From Sphaerulina vaccinii (Eukaryota; Ascomycota; Dothideomycetes; Mycosphaerellales; Mycosphaerellaceae), in the NCBI GenBank assembly GCA_022570795.1, contig JAKUDP010000028.1, forward strand, positions 930,001 through 994,000: a stretch of DNA of 64,000 nt. The letters run 5' to 3'. The notes below the pieces were generated by a model. It ran no database searches, was not told the DNA's origin, and saw only the letters and a program-made list of their open reading frames with translations. Of this stretch, positions 23,194 to 33,638 are shown one piece after another. The translations under genes were made by a program, and so were the position numbers. How positions within the stretch are numbered: position 1 is the stretch's first letter; each line of letters starts with the position of its first letter.

Positions 23194-23771
23194 TCAAGCA
23201 CCAGCAGCGGCCTGTCCAGGTTGTTGTCCTCCAGCAAGCACTTTCTGCCTCAACACCTCTTCTACCACGCGTAAGTTGTTCGCCTTGCTGTTGACAATGT
23301 TCTCCAAGTCCTTGATGTTCTTGCCTAGCTCCTCAATCTTCCCCTCGTAGAATTTCTGCGCACTTGCAATATCCTTCTCCACGTAGAATCCAGTTCCCAC
23401 ATCGACCAGTACTTTCTCAGTATCCGCAAGTGTTCCAGGCACATAAAGAGATGAGGTCAGTGGTACGAGGAGAGGCTTTCCTGGATGCATTTTAGCCCAA
23501 GTACATTCGTGTCCCTGCCTTCGATCGCATACCCTCTGTGCTGTTCGCAACGCCATTCTTGATACTGACTATGCAGTCGCGGAACTTCTGCTGTGCGGTT
23601 CGCAGATTCTGATAGGAATTGGTCAAGTGTTGGACCTCGTCGTCAAGCTGTTTCTTGACTTGTGATAGCTGTTGCGTGGAGAGTTGCGCAAGATCGACTG
23701 CGGCATTGTCAGATCGTGTTCCTTGAGTACATATGGGTCCGTCTCTTACTCTGCTGCCCTTGCCCTGCCAT
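23194..23771 (-). CDS. GIM5: prefoldin subunit 5
   Basis: Subunit of the hexameric prefoldin co-chaperone that hands nascent actin and tubulin to the TRiC/CCT chaperonin in the cytosol. 157 aa from exons 23771-23750, 23697-23533 and 23480-23194, with two 52-bp introns. Exon 1 encodes only seven codons (MAGQGQQ). The alpha-type prefoldin pattern is complete: an N-terminal coiled coil (STQQLSQVKKQLDDEVQHLT), a beta-hairpin region (STEGKPLLVPLTSSLYVPG, then KVLVDVGTGFYVEKD), and a C-terminal coiled coil (AQKFYEGKIEELGKNIKDLE). It ends in a short Gly/Gln/Ala tail. Confidence 0.95.
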
Positions 23772-24728
23772 GGTGGTTTTGGATGGTGTAGCTGTCAAGA
23801 GACCTAATGCTAAGAGTGCGAGTTAGACTTCTTGGGTTATCGATAGCAAGGGTTCGGATCTGGGAAATACTAGCGCCGATTATCGGAGTGAATTGTTACA
23901 ACACAACTTCTCTCATTTTCACAACCTACGCTCTTGTCTGGAACACGCCAGCTTCGTGACTTCTCGTAGGCTGGAGACATGATGTGCTCATGGCAAAATT
24001 GTCCGACTTACACTGTCTACCACATGCCGCTCGACGCTAAAGTATCGAAGAGGCCAGCATATGATCGATCGCGGGCAAAAACGCGTTCGACGCGCCCACC
24101 AGAAGCGATAGACGCGGTCTCGTCGCGGCCTTGTGACCAGCGTGCGATGTCAAGGCATACATGTTTGTAAGCAGATCATAATGCAGCAAAAGTCGACGTG
24201 CACCACGTTTCGCGAACCAGCAGAGCCAAGCAGCCCTTGGGCTTCTGGCACTTTTGCACTGTGGTCCACCTTGCAACTCTCGCTCGCACTGCTCCAGGGA
24301 CGTGTCCTTGATTACCATTATTTGGGTTCACGGCCTCCCGAACCACTTGATATGCCCCAACAGTTCGCGATAGAGCTGTCGATATTGTATGACCGTGCGC
24401 CCTATGCGGCACAAGAGGCAGAAGTATTGGTTAGCCTAAGCCGAATCTGTCCACCGCATGCACAGCCGCAGGCTTTGCCCTGTTGCACGCGCTGAATTCG
24501 CGACAAATGGAGTGTTCGAAGGCTTCCTGTGGCAGTATCGATGATGCTCTGAACATGAAAAAAGTATTGACCGAACGCGCGAATGAAGCGCTTGTAGACA
24601 GCAACTTTTCCAGCTTGAACGAAGACGAGAAGTGAAATTGAAGTGATCCTTCGCAGCTTGGTAACTTTCCGGTGAGAGAGCACAGCCCGTCTGCGAATGC
24701 TAATCTAGAAAACTACTTAGATAAGCGA
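23772..24728. promoter_or_regulatory. divergent upstream region (prefoldin / bZIP)
   Basis: 957 bp between divergent genes. Several short open frames appear on both strands, none protein-like. The right end holds the promoter of the bZIP gene. Confidence 0.4.
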
Positions 24729-24737
24729 ATGAGTCAT
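24729..24737 (+). promoter_or_regulatory. GCN4/CpcA-type binding site ATGAGTCAT
   Basis: The nine bases match the optimal GCN4 recognition sequence ATGA(C/G)TCAT exactly. It lies about 120 bp before the first short leader ORF of the CpcA-like bZIP gene, the position expected for an autoregulatory cross-pathway control element. It also coincides with the most upstream in-frame ATG of that gene, which argues against that ATG as the true start. Confidence 0.6.
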
Positions 24738-26126
24738 AGGCTTGGCAATGCTTGTACTAAATCTGCGCATTTCTCACCCCACCAACCTCTTCTTCTTTTC
24801 ATCTACACCATACCGAAAATAATAACACACAGAGACAGACATTCAAGATGCCTGCCTCTGCTTAAGCCCCGACCGCCCATCATACCAGACCAGACCATTT
24901 GCCAACTCCACTCCACTTTCGAAGCGTCCTCGGACCTTCACACAAAAAGCGCCCGCTTGTCCCTCGACAACCGCACTGTGAAAACCCACCCCAAGCCCAC
25001 CACGGCTTCTCAACAGCAAACATGGCTTCCCACACCAGTGTCTGCAAGGCAATCGCCACCAGCTCCCCAGTTCTCGCAAGACTTCCAGCTCTTCGATCAA
25101 CCGATCCAGGCTCCTGCTCGTCGGGCTCCATCTCTCGGTCAGACGCAGCTTCCTTCGTTTAACACTGCCTACCCAGGCGGCCACCAGCCGAACGGAAACT
25201 ACAACGCTCAAAGGGATACCCACTCGACTACTCGCCAGTCTACTCGTCCACCTGTACCACTCTTCACCGCACACTCAACCGGTCATCTCGGCACTCAACA
25301 ACAACGACAACAGACCTTCCCAGAATTAGATCTTACTTCATTTGCTATGGGAGGTGGAGGTAATACTGCACCATCTACACCGTTCGTTGACGACTTCGGT
25401 CTAACCATGGATTCAGAAATCAACGTCGCGTACAGCGGCACTTTCGGCGATCTCCACGCTGGTGGAGACGCTGACATGTTCGGCCTCGACAGCTTCATCG
25501 GCGACGACTTTGAATTGATGGGCTCCAGCACAAGCAGCTTCCCCGCTATCAACGGGCGGGCTGCTCCTGGTACCGTCTCACCAAAGGACCTGTTCGCCGA
25601 CTCGGTTCCACCGTCTACAACTTTCACGAACTTGACTACTCCCGGATCCACATTCCTTGATACCCCAGATGACTTCCAGACGTCTCCAAACTTCGTTGAC
25701 GGCATGGGTAATGACAAGGCCTGGTTCTCGCTTTTCCCAGAGGAGGATAACATTGCTGTCGCTCCAACCATGGAACGCACATCATCTAACACTATCCTCG
25801 TCCACCCTGGTGGAGAAAGCAACATCACTCGCAAGCGCAACTCTACAGTACCATCACCGACTCCCTTCAGCCCAGCGCCAAGGATGTCGGATGTTGCTGG
25901 CGTTGCTCCTCGCAAGCGTGACAAGCCTCTTCCACCAATCCTCGTCGATGAGCATGACACAGTTGCTTTGAAGCGTGCAAGGAACACAGCTGCGGCTCGT
26001 AAGTCGCGTGCAAAGAAGGTACAAGAGCGAGACGAACTTGAGACGACCATTGCTCAACTCGAAGAGCAAGTTCGTTTCTGGAAGAAGAAGGCTATCGACC
26101 TTGGCGCCGACGATGCGGACGAGTAG
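24729..26126 (+). CDS. cpcA: bZIP transcription factor, CpcA/GCN4 (cross-pathway control) type
   Basis: Activator of amino-acid biosynthesis under starvation. The C-terminus holds the basic region and zipper: ALKRARNTAAARKSRAKKVQ (N-x2-A-A-x-x-S-R), then a short zipper (ERDELETTIAQLEEQVRFWK). Upstream is an acidic activation region with DFELMG and KAWFSLFPEED motifs. The start is unsure. The frame is open without introns from before 24729 and the longest form would be 465 aa, but its N-terminal part reads like translated leader. Protein-like sequence begins near 25060 (QFSQDFQLFDQP). The first later in-frame ATG, 25347, would give 259 aa, close to the usual CpcA/CPC1 size as I recall it. A GCN4-type site and an upstream ORF lie in the leader. 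Confidence 0.85.
   Translation: MSHRLGNACTKSAHFSPHQPLLLFIYTIPKIITHRDRHSRCLPLLKPRPPIIPDQTICQLHSTFEASSDLHTKSARLSLDNRTVKTHPKPTTASQQQTWLPTPVSARQSPPAPQFSQDFQLFDQPIQAPARRAPSLGQTQLPSFNTAYPGGHQPNGNYNAQRDTHSTTRQSTRPPVPLFTAHSTGHLGTQQQRQQTFPELDLTSFAMGGGGNTAPSTPFVDDFGLTMDSEINVAYSGTFGDLHAGGDADMFGLDSFIGDDFELMGSSTSSFPAINGRAAPGTVSPKDLFADSVPPSTTFTNLTTPGSTFLDTPDDFQTSPNFVDGMGNDKAWFSLFPEEDNIAVAPTMERTSSNTILVHPGGESNITRKRNSTVPSPTPFSPAPRMSDVAGVAPRKRDKPLPPILVDEHDTVALKRARNTAAARKSRAKKVQERDELETTIAQLEEQVRFWKKKAIDLGADDADE
24848..24865 (+). promoter_or_regulatory. short upstream ORF (MPASA-stop) in the bZIP leader
   Basis: ATG CCT GCC TCT GCT TAA, out of frame with the bZIP protein and following a C/T-rich tract (24776-24810) that looks like a transcription-start region. 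A second ATG at 25022 opens a 46-codon frame ending at 25162. Two leader ORFs, one tiny and one of about 40 codons, are the known layout in cpc-1/cpcA mRNAs, where they delay translation of the main ORF unless eIF2 is phosphorylated. Their role here is inferred. Confidence 0.5.
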
Positions 26127-26764
26127 AGCTCAACCAAGCATGATTCGGGTCAAGATGAATAGCATTCAGCTCTTGCAATCACAAAAAAAGGAGAGGAGGG
26201 CGCTGCTGATGCTAATGCAGACGCTGGTGGGGGAGACATTTTCTTTTTGTTCAATTTCGACATGCGGCTCGGAATTTCTTATGGGGTCGACCTCTCTACT
26301 TTCGGATGATGGTCGGCGACTATAATTGGCGTTTGCTTCCTGTCTTTAGCCTTTCTGATGTCTCCTACCTGAAGCGATGGCGCTTGGGTGGTTGATTGAC
26401 TCGGGGCACGTTCTTTGGTGCGTTCACTAGATTGATATGGGCTCTCAGCGCTGTTAATCACAAAAGTTACTTTATCACACCTCATCTCTCAACTCTCACC
26501 TCTACTACATTGCTGTCCTGATCTCTCTATCATCACCGCTGACCTCGACTTGACTCTGTCGCCAATTCGCTGTATCAATATGCCACGTGAGTACGTGGAG
26601 CCTCGGTACAAAAGTGTAATCCGCGGCTACATCGTCTCTCTGTTCCATCATCAGCGAACAGCCATGCGTTCACTGCATACCTCTCTGCTCTGTGCCCTCT
26701 CACGTTACTGACATCTTAGGCTCTTGATGTGTATTGGTCTTCACCTCAGCACCGGAACAACACA
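26127..26764. promoter_or_regulatory. intergenic: bZIP 3' flank and HAD gene promoter
   Basis: 638 bp with no gene. An A-run followed by G-rich sequence (26184-26200) lies in the bZIP 3' region, and C/T-rich leader sequence precedes 26765. Confidence 0.4.
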
Positions 26765-27691
26765 ATGAGCACCAGCTATCCCCGAGTTCTGCTCTTCGAT
26801 ATAGGCGGCGTCTGCGTGCGTAAGAATGCCAATCACTAGGACATTGCATAGCCTGGTACACAATTCACTAACGTTACGAGTGGTCAACAGGTCGTTAGTC
26901 CTTTCCAAGCAATTCTCGACTATGAGAAGTCGCATGGCATACCGCTAGGCTACATCAACCACGCCATATCTGGCTCTGGACCAGAGGGAGCTTGGTCGAA
27001 GATCGAGACTGGTTCCATTCTGCTCGACGACGAGTTCTTCCGCCTCTTCAAAGCCGATCTCCAGAACGAGAAACGCTGGCGCGAATACTATGCGAGATCA
27101 ATCGCGAAGAGTCGGAATGTGCCAACCAGTCAAGCAGCAGAGGAAGCAGCTTTTCAGGCACCTCCTATACCAGACATTGACGCAAAATGGCTCTATTGGG
27201 AAATGATGAGGATTGCTAGAGAACCTGATCCATATATGTGGCCGGCCTTGCAGAAGTTACGCAAGGTTGCAGACGAAAGTAATGGCCAGCTTATTTTGGC
27301 TGCATTGTCGAACACTTCGATCTTCCCGCCTGATCATCCGTTCAATGATGAGAATACGCCCGAGGGGAAACAGAACAAGGAACTGAAAGGCGTGTTCGAT
27401 ATCTTCGTCAGTTCGGCTCATGTTGGGTTACGGAAACCTGACGAGGCGATATATCGATATGCTATGACGAGGCTGCATGAATATGTGAAGTTGAAAGGGA
27501 CAGGTATGGGAGTGAGAGCACAGGACATAACGTTCTTGGATGATATTGGAACGAACTTGAGGACTGCGAGGAGGTTGGGCATGAACACTATCAAAGTGAC
27601 ACTGGGGCGAGCGGACTTGGCTGTCGCAGAACTGGAGAAGCTAACAGGATTATCGCTACTGAAGGATGGTAAGGGAAAGGCGAGGTTATAG
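26765..27691 (+). CDS. HAD-superfamily hydrolase (epoxide hydrolase N-terminal/ACAD10-like)
   Basis: Haloacid-dehalogenase fold hydrolase, 283 aa from exons 26765-26815 and 26891-27691. Motif I is LLFDIGGVC: the nucleophile Asp is present, but the usual second Asp is Gly, as is common in the FDIGGV branch related to the N-domain of soluble epoxide hydrolase and ACAD10. Motif II is ALSNTS, motif III HVGLRKPDEAIYRYA with the lysine, and motif IV ITFLDDIGTN with paired aspartates, followed by LRTARRLGMNTIKV. The substrate is unknown; a phosphatase on a small metabolite is most likely. The first exon carries the catalytic Asp, so an unspliced reading would miss it. Confidence 0.88.
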
Positions 27692-28046
27692 ATTAAGCAG
27701 GCCCATAGACGAGATGGTAAACGAAGGGTTGAATGGCCACCAGGATCAGATGAGGGAAATGGTACGCCTGAACACTTTAACACTTTCCACAACCCGCGAT
27801 CTGTTACTGTAAAAGCTGAATTCAGGACAATGCACGCGGTATTGGGAATCATTCCTTGCCGACACTTGAGGCGGGGCAGCTCTCATTGTGCCCCTCATCG
27901 CGGCGTAAACCAACAGAGGACAATGCTTGCACTTCGGCGTGAGGCAAGAAGAACACCGAGTATGTACAAGCTGTATATATATATATGTGCTTCGATCCAC
28001 CTTGATGAACTTGTGTAACTGTCGCAACACGTGATAGCCAGCAACC
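27692..28046. promoter_or_regulatory. intergenic with short (TA)n tract
   Basis: 355 bp before the MetE-like gene. It contains a TA dinucleotide run at 27974-27986, about 60 bp before the start codon, which could act as a TATA-like element. Confidence 0.4.
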
Positions 28047-29491
28047 ATGTCTACCGCACCACGGAATCCACCATTCAGAGCAGAGCACCTGGGCTCTCTG
28101 CTTCGTCCTGAGAAGCTTCTGAACAAGAGGCATGCTATTCAGCAGAAGAAAGATTCTGAGGACAGCTTGCGACAGCTCGAAGATGAATGTATCGACGAAG
28201 CGGTCAAGATGCAAATCGACGCTGGCTTCAGAGCCATTTCTGATGTATGATCTCCGGAAGGATAGCAGCACTGTTTCGTTCGTGCTTGTGCGTACTCTAA
28301 CACTTTGCAGGGAGAGTATCGCAGACATATGTTCTGGGGAACCTTCTTTCCCTCTCTGAATGGGTTCGAAGAGATATATGGTCCAGAAGCATCGATCTTT
28401 CGCGACTATGTGCCTGACATTGCTGCTTTCCTGGCGGAGGATACCGTGCCTGGAGAGTCTGTAATATGTACGGGGAAGATCAGTCATACAGGCGTAAGCT
28501 CGTATATCCCGCAGTACGAGTATCTGAAGAAGATCACGCCCAAGGAGCGCCATGGCGAGATCAAGATGACGCTAGCTGCTCCCAATTGGTATCATCTGCG
28601 GTACACGGAGGGTAGAGCCTATCCAAAGGATGTCTATGGTTCCGACGAGGTCCGTGTATATGCCAGAACGACGATATAATGCTGATTGTTGGACAGGATT
28701 ATTTTGCCGATATTGCCAAGGCATACTCGACCGAGCTGAAGATCCTCTACGATGCCGGTGTGCGGAACGTACAAGTTGATGATCCGAATCTTGCCTGTAG
28801 GTCCCTGCTTCCACTTGATTGTGTTCGTTGCTGACTGAGTCCAGACTTTTGCTCCGAGAAGATGATCGAGGGCTGGAAGAAGGACAGTAACAACACTCGC
28901 AGTATCGACGATCTCTTTGACCTGTATGTTCAGCCCTGCTTCTGGAACATCGGACCACTTGACTTGACTTCGTGAAGACGCTGACATTCCATCGCCGGCA
29001 GATACATCAAGTTCTACAACGACTGCTTCGAACGGCCGTCTGATCTTCATCTGGGCATCCACCTTTGTCGCGGCAACTTCGTAAATTCTCGTCACTTCAG
29101 CGAGGGTGGCTATGACCGAATCGCGACCAAGCTCTTCAACGACCTCAATGCTCAGACATACTACCTCGAGTATGACACGTCAAGAGCTGGAGACTTCGAG
29201 CCACTGAAGAGTCTACCCAAGAACAAGAATGTGGTTCTTGGCGTCGTGACGAGCAAGTTCCCAGAGCTCGAGGATAAGGAAGAGATGAAGCAGCGCATCT
29301 ACAAGGCGGCAGAGTTTGTTGCTGCTGGGACAGGTGAGAGCAAAGGAAGTGCGCTGCAACGCCTTGGAGTGAGTCCGCAATGTGGATTCGCTTCCCATGA
29401 AGATGGAAATCTTCTTGGATATGACGATATGGTGAAGAAGCTGTGGCTCGTTAGGCAAATCGCGGATGAGGTGTGGCCTGGACAGCCTTGA
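28047..29491 (+). CDS. MetE-like zinc methyltransferase (UROD/MetE-like superfamily)
   Basis: Related to the C-terminal catalytic half of cobalamin-independent methionine synthase. 401 aa from exons 28047-28244, 28311-28649, 28697-28796, 28845-28923 and 29002-29491. It lacks the N-terminal MetE half, as do YxjG/YxjH-type proteins. The four zinc/thiol-site elements can be placed: His and Cys in GIHLCRGNF, Glu in YLEYDTS, and Cys in SPQCGFAS. It opens with FRAEHLGSLLRP and has ISDGEYRR across the first junction, both usual for the group. It probably acts on a homocysteine-type thiol, but standalone forms may use other methyl donors than methyltetrahydrofolate. Its 3' end is 45 bp from that of the PI-PLC gene. 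Confidence 0.9.
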
Positions 29492-29536
29492 GATCGGCAA
29501 ACACAGCCTGGATAGTGTGATGGTTGGGGTCCTTCA

Positions 29537-30726
29537 TCAGGGCCCGAGTAAGTAGTCAATACATCGCTCTGGGCCGTCTGAATTGCTCGCAAACAGTAGA
29601 ATGATCGTGAGGGTGATGCCAACCAGGGCAAGCACCACTCTCCAGCTCGTCTTATGGGCTCTGAAGTTTGACTGAATGATCAATTGAATCAAGTCTTCGC
29701 TGCCATTATCAGGGAAGTCCATCGCAATGATTCCCAATCGTCGTTGGCCAGGATGAATACGCAAGTAGTTGCTCAATCGTGGATTCATGCCTTCTTCCCA
29801 ACGAAATCCGTAATAGCCACCGATCGCAATTGCACGTGGTGTGAGTTGATAGTACAGGTTGAACTCATATGCACTGGTGAAGTTCATATACCAATGGCAA
29901 GGATCGGGATCGTCGTATGCTTTCTGAAGTAACCCTGAGACGTCACCACCCTTGCTGGCTATCAGCGAAGGGAGTGACATAGGTTCGGAGAAGCTGTAGT
30001 GATCTTGTATGGTAAGCTGCACCTGGTGCCAGGTATATATCGTGAAGGGTGTGCTGGGATTGTCCTGCAACTCGATCAGCCAGCTATAAGTGACACCGAA
30101 TCGCAGATTTGCCTCACCTGCCATTGAGTAACGTCAATGCCATAAGCCATTCTACTTGGGCCATTATACCGTCTGAAAAGCTGTATCTTCCCTCTCAATT
30201 CACCCATGGAGGGAGTAGTATTAGCTGTGCGCCAGCGCTCAGGTCGTGACGCAATGTTTTCGAATATGGACTGCGAAAAATGGATTGTGGATTGCTCCGA
30301 TTTCCTGTCTTCTTTGATCTGTACAATAAGTCCTTCGGTCGTATGGGAGTCCAGCCATATATACATCGTGTCCAGCACCTTCTGTAGTCGTAAACCAAGC
30401 AGCCGTGGACCATGGACCATTTCAGTCGTGTTTTTCACGATGCCACAGCGCAAGTCAAAGTAACGAATGCCAGCATTGAGTTGCTCCTCAATGTTCATAG
30501 TCTGGGTCGCAACAAAAGGCCATGGCTGAGTATATGCTGCGGAGTCGTGCGTCCCTGGGATAGAAAGAGATGACACGAGGACATCATCGTCCAGGCGAGC
30601 CATCCAAGCTGCGTCTTCTGCAGGTGGACCTTGAACATCTTGCAAGGGCGCCAGAAGGCTCTTCTTCTCGTCAGCCTTGGAATCGTTCGACTCCAAGTCG
30701 GCAATGTCCCAAGCCATTGCTGTCAT
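29537..30726 (-). CDS. PI-PLC X-domain protein with C-terminal membrane anchor
   Basis: Phosphatidylinositol-specific phospholipase C X-domain protein, 378 aa from exons 30726-30118 and 30064-29537. Both expected active-site histidines are seen: one in SIPGTHDSAAY and one in MVHGPRLLG, with NIEEQLNAGIRYFDLRCG between them. Other landmarks are EGLIVQIKED and GKIQLFRRYN. No Y, C2 or PH domains are present, as in bacterial-type PI-PLCs. The C-terminus ends in a hydrophobic helix (RVVLALVGITLTIILLF), suggesting a membrane-tethered enzyme. The open frame continues upstream of 30726 without a further ATG, so 30726 is the first usable start unless an upstream exon exists. Substrate is not assignable. 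Confidence 0.85.
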
Positions 30727-31341
30727 CGAACTGAGAGGAGAGTCGATGTCGCGGGCCAGGAGGTTGGAGGGTATTGATCGCACTGATTAAGTATATGCCT
30801 CGCCGCCATGACGCTGTTACCGACGTGTCTTCGTTCACAGCATGTGGTGACAAGTGCGGAGCATTGAAAGAATCACGAAGATCCATGTCTTGGAAGTCCG
30901 AGTCAAGGACAAGACTCGTCGTCAAAAGTGGAGGTCTCAAAGCAGGCGCCACCTTCGAAGACGCTTCCATGTTCTCACGTTCATCGACATTGTCACCTTC
31001 ATACAATATACCGCGCGGAACTCACTAGGACGTGAGATGCCTCCATCTCGAAAGGTAAAATTGTTCGCAGGCGTCGACTCGTACAAGCTATGAGAGCGAC
31101 AAGGGAAATGAGACCTCGGCTTCAAGCAATCCATCTCAGGCAATGTAGCCGAACATCAGTATACATGTTCTCATGATCATTGCTCAAGGCGGCGCCAGAC
31201 ACTTTACACTTCGATGGTATCTCGTTTCATGGGTTACACACCAATGCTCTAAAGAGCAGTCCCACTGATCGCTTGTCCCAATATCTCTGACACCACATCC
31301 AACAGGATCATCCAAAGCATAACGAAGGTCATCATTACAAG
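30727..31341. promoter_or_regulatory. divergent upstream region (PI-PLC / acyl-CoA dehydrogenase)
   Basis: 615 bp between divergent starts. A minus-strand ATG-initiated frame reaching 31006 looks partly protein-like, but no splice with matching phase joins it to the PI-PLC frame, so I leave it unassigned. Confidence 0.35.
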
Positions 31342-32702
31342 ATGGCAAACAAACAAGAAGCGCCTTTTGGCAACCTAGCTCCTTGGGCTGAGCCAGCCTG
31401 GTCTCATGGCATACCATCGCCATACTACAACGAGAGCCACAAGGAATACCGAAATGCGCTCCGAGAATACATCAACAAGAACATATTACCATACGCTCTG
31501 GATTGGGAAGAAGCAGGAGGAGCCCCAGAAGAAGTCCAACGAGAATGGGCCAAGTCGGGTTTCAGCTTCTCTGATGTCCCGTTGCAGTACAGACCCAAAG
31601 ATGTGCCGTTTCCAGCTGGGATCTCGATCGACAAGCTGGATGCCTTTCATCTTCTCGTATCGACTGATGAGACTTCGCGAGTAGAGGGTGGAGTGACTTC
31701 GAGTCTGGGAGGTGGTTCGGTCATTGGTATTCCGCCAGTTATCCATCACGGAACAGAAGAACAGAAACGAAAGTGGTTGCCAGGCTTGTTCAGCTGGGAG
31801 ACGAGTTTCTGTTTGGGTATCACAGAGCCCAGGTGAGTCTATCAGAGTGTTGACCTATGTCAAATGATGTATACTAACTTTCGATCGTCTGAAGTGGAGG
31901 CTCAGATGTCGCCAACATTCAGACAACGGCAGAAAAGACGCCTGACGGCAAGTTCTACATAGTCAATGGCTGGAAGAAGTGGATCACAGGCGCTCCTTGG
32001 GCCACTCACATGACAACAGCAGTCCGTACTGGTGGGCCAGGCATGGGCGGCATCTCCGTGATCGTGATACCTACCAATTCACCCGGACTTTCGATGAGAC
32101 GAATACCAAACAGTGGCCAGAAAGCAGGAGGAGCCTCACTTGTCGAACTCGACGACGTCAAAATCCCAGTCGAGAATCTGCTCGGCAAAGAAAACCAAGG
32201 CTTTAAAGTCATTATGGTCAACTTCAACAGGGAGAGATACATCATGGCAGTAGGCTGTAATCGGAAAGCTCGGACTTGTCTGGCGCATGCCTTTGACTAT
32301 GCCAATAAGCGCGAGACTTTTGGTAAGAAGTTGATTGAGAACCAAATCATCGCTGCGAAGTTCTCTACAATGGCGAGATATATTGAGTCACATTGGGCAT
32401 ACCTGGAGTCAATTGCCTATGCTGTCCAGATATCGCCGCATGGTTGGCAGGATCCTGCTGTGGCTGGCAGGATAGCACTGGCAAAAGTGCAAGGAGGAAG
32501 GATACAAGAGATGAGTAATCGCGAAGCGCAGCAGGTGTTTGGTGGAGCTGGTTATCAGAAAGGCGGCCCTGGTGCTGTGGTTGAGCAGATGAGTCGTGAT
32601 TTGAGGATGATGGTGGTGGGTGGTGGAAGTGAAGAGATCATCAGTGATCTCGCCGTGAGGCAGGAGACTGTACTTGCGAAGAAGCGAGGCTGGAAGCTGT
32701 AG
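31342..32702 (+). CDS. acyl-CoA dehydrogenase family protein
   Basis: FAD-dependent dehydrogenase, 432 aa from exons 31342-31832 and 31895-32702. Visible landmarks: TSFCLGITEPSGGSDVANIQ (FAD-binding, spanning the intron), WITGAPWATHMTTAVRTGG, ENQGFKVIMVNFNRERY, FGKKLIENQIIAAKFSTMAR, and EAQQVFGGAGYQKGG. The position where medium-chain enzymes have the catalytic Glu (YEGT) reads VGGGSEEI, so that Glu is not in the canonical place. Several family branches use another site, so substrate and activity stay open. The C-terminal WKL is not a canonical peroxisomal signal, and no clear mitochondrial leader is seen. Confidence 0.9.
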
Positions 32703-32861
32703 ATTAGAATATTGGTAATCCGTACAGAGGTCGGCTTGGCTTTATCTGCAAATGCTACCCTCCAAGAAGATCGCCAACGCCGGTAAATGTCTGGAATGGT
32801 ATGTTCTTGTTCTGTACATACATACACATACGGACTCCACAAAGGATATAGGTTCCGTAGA

Positions 32862-33638
32862 TTACTTCTGGTCGCTATCATGACGCTCCGGAAAGAAGAA
32901 CGCCTCTGCATCTTCTACCAATCCATCGGTGTACTGCTTACCGAGACGGCGAGGACGTCGAGCCGATGCTGGCTCCAGTGATGTCTGCTGGTCCGAAAGG
33001 AGAGACCATGTTTCTTCGATGCTACCACTTTGACGTGGTGCCTTGCTCGCGCGACTGGCACGTTTCTTGCGTCCGACGAACATCTCCTTGGTCTTGATGC
33101 AACCACTTTGAGGCGCTACCTTGCTCGCGCGACTGGCACGTCTCCTGCGCGCGAAGTACGTGTCATTCATCTTGACAATTGGCACAACTTCCTTGGGCAA
33201 CATGACTTTCTTTCCCGAAGTTCCACCCTGCGTCTCGCTGCCAACAGATGGGTCTACGTGTACAGGATGTCTTATAGGTCTATACGAATTGCGAATCTTC
33301 TTCTCGCCAGCGGCGGCCTGCTTCTCCGGAGCTGTGGAGGTATGCTGAGCTTCGACAGCCTGCATATTGCCCTTGGGCATGGCGGACTGTGCCCGTTCAC
33401 GATGCCCACCCACTGACACGTACTTCACCACTGGTTGCGTGATAACCGGTACAGCCGATGGGATTTCCCAAAGCCGCGAGTGTTTCTTGATGCTGAGAGT
33501 CTCGTGAATCACTGGGCGGTAGGTTGTTGGTCGTCTTCTGTTGTTGACATCCGATCCTTTCTTCTGGCCAGAGTTACGGCGAGAGAGGCGTCTCTTGTTG
33601 CTGAGGTTCGACTTATTCTTCAGTCGAAGAGCATCCAG
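32862..33638 (-). other. long open frame in phase after the TGA of the upstream gene
   Basis: Immediately downstream of the TGA at 33641-33639, the same reading frame stays open for 258 codons to a stop at 32862. It has no ATG before about residue 87 of the stretch. It is strongly basic (KRRLSRRNSGQKKG; RRRPTTYRP) and contains a 26-residue unit in tandem (RASRASKxxxQSGxI twice). It may be an alternative C-terminus reached by splicing out a 90-bp intron over the TGA (33690-33601) or by stop readthrough, or simply a chance frame. Described further under findings. Confidence 0.4.
33018..33173. repeat. tandem repeat, two 78-bp copies
   Basis: Copies starting near 33018 and 33096 share GATGC(T/A)ACCACTTTGA and CTTGCTCGCGCGACTGGCAC. 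The period of 78 bp equals 26 codons, so it is in-frame in the open frame described above and yields two RASRASK units. Confidence 0.7.

Noticed and set aside
25295..26050. 251-codon minus-strand frame opposite the bZIP gene
   Set aside because: It mirrors the coding strand's codon pattern; translation is low-complexity and the opposite strand encodes a clear bZIP.
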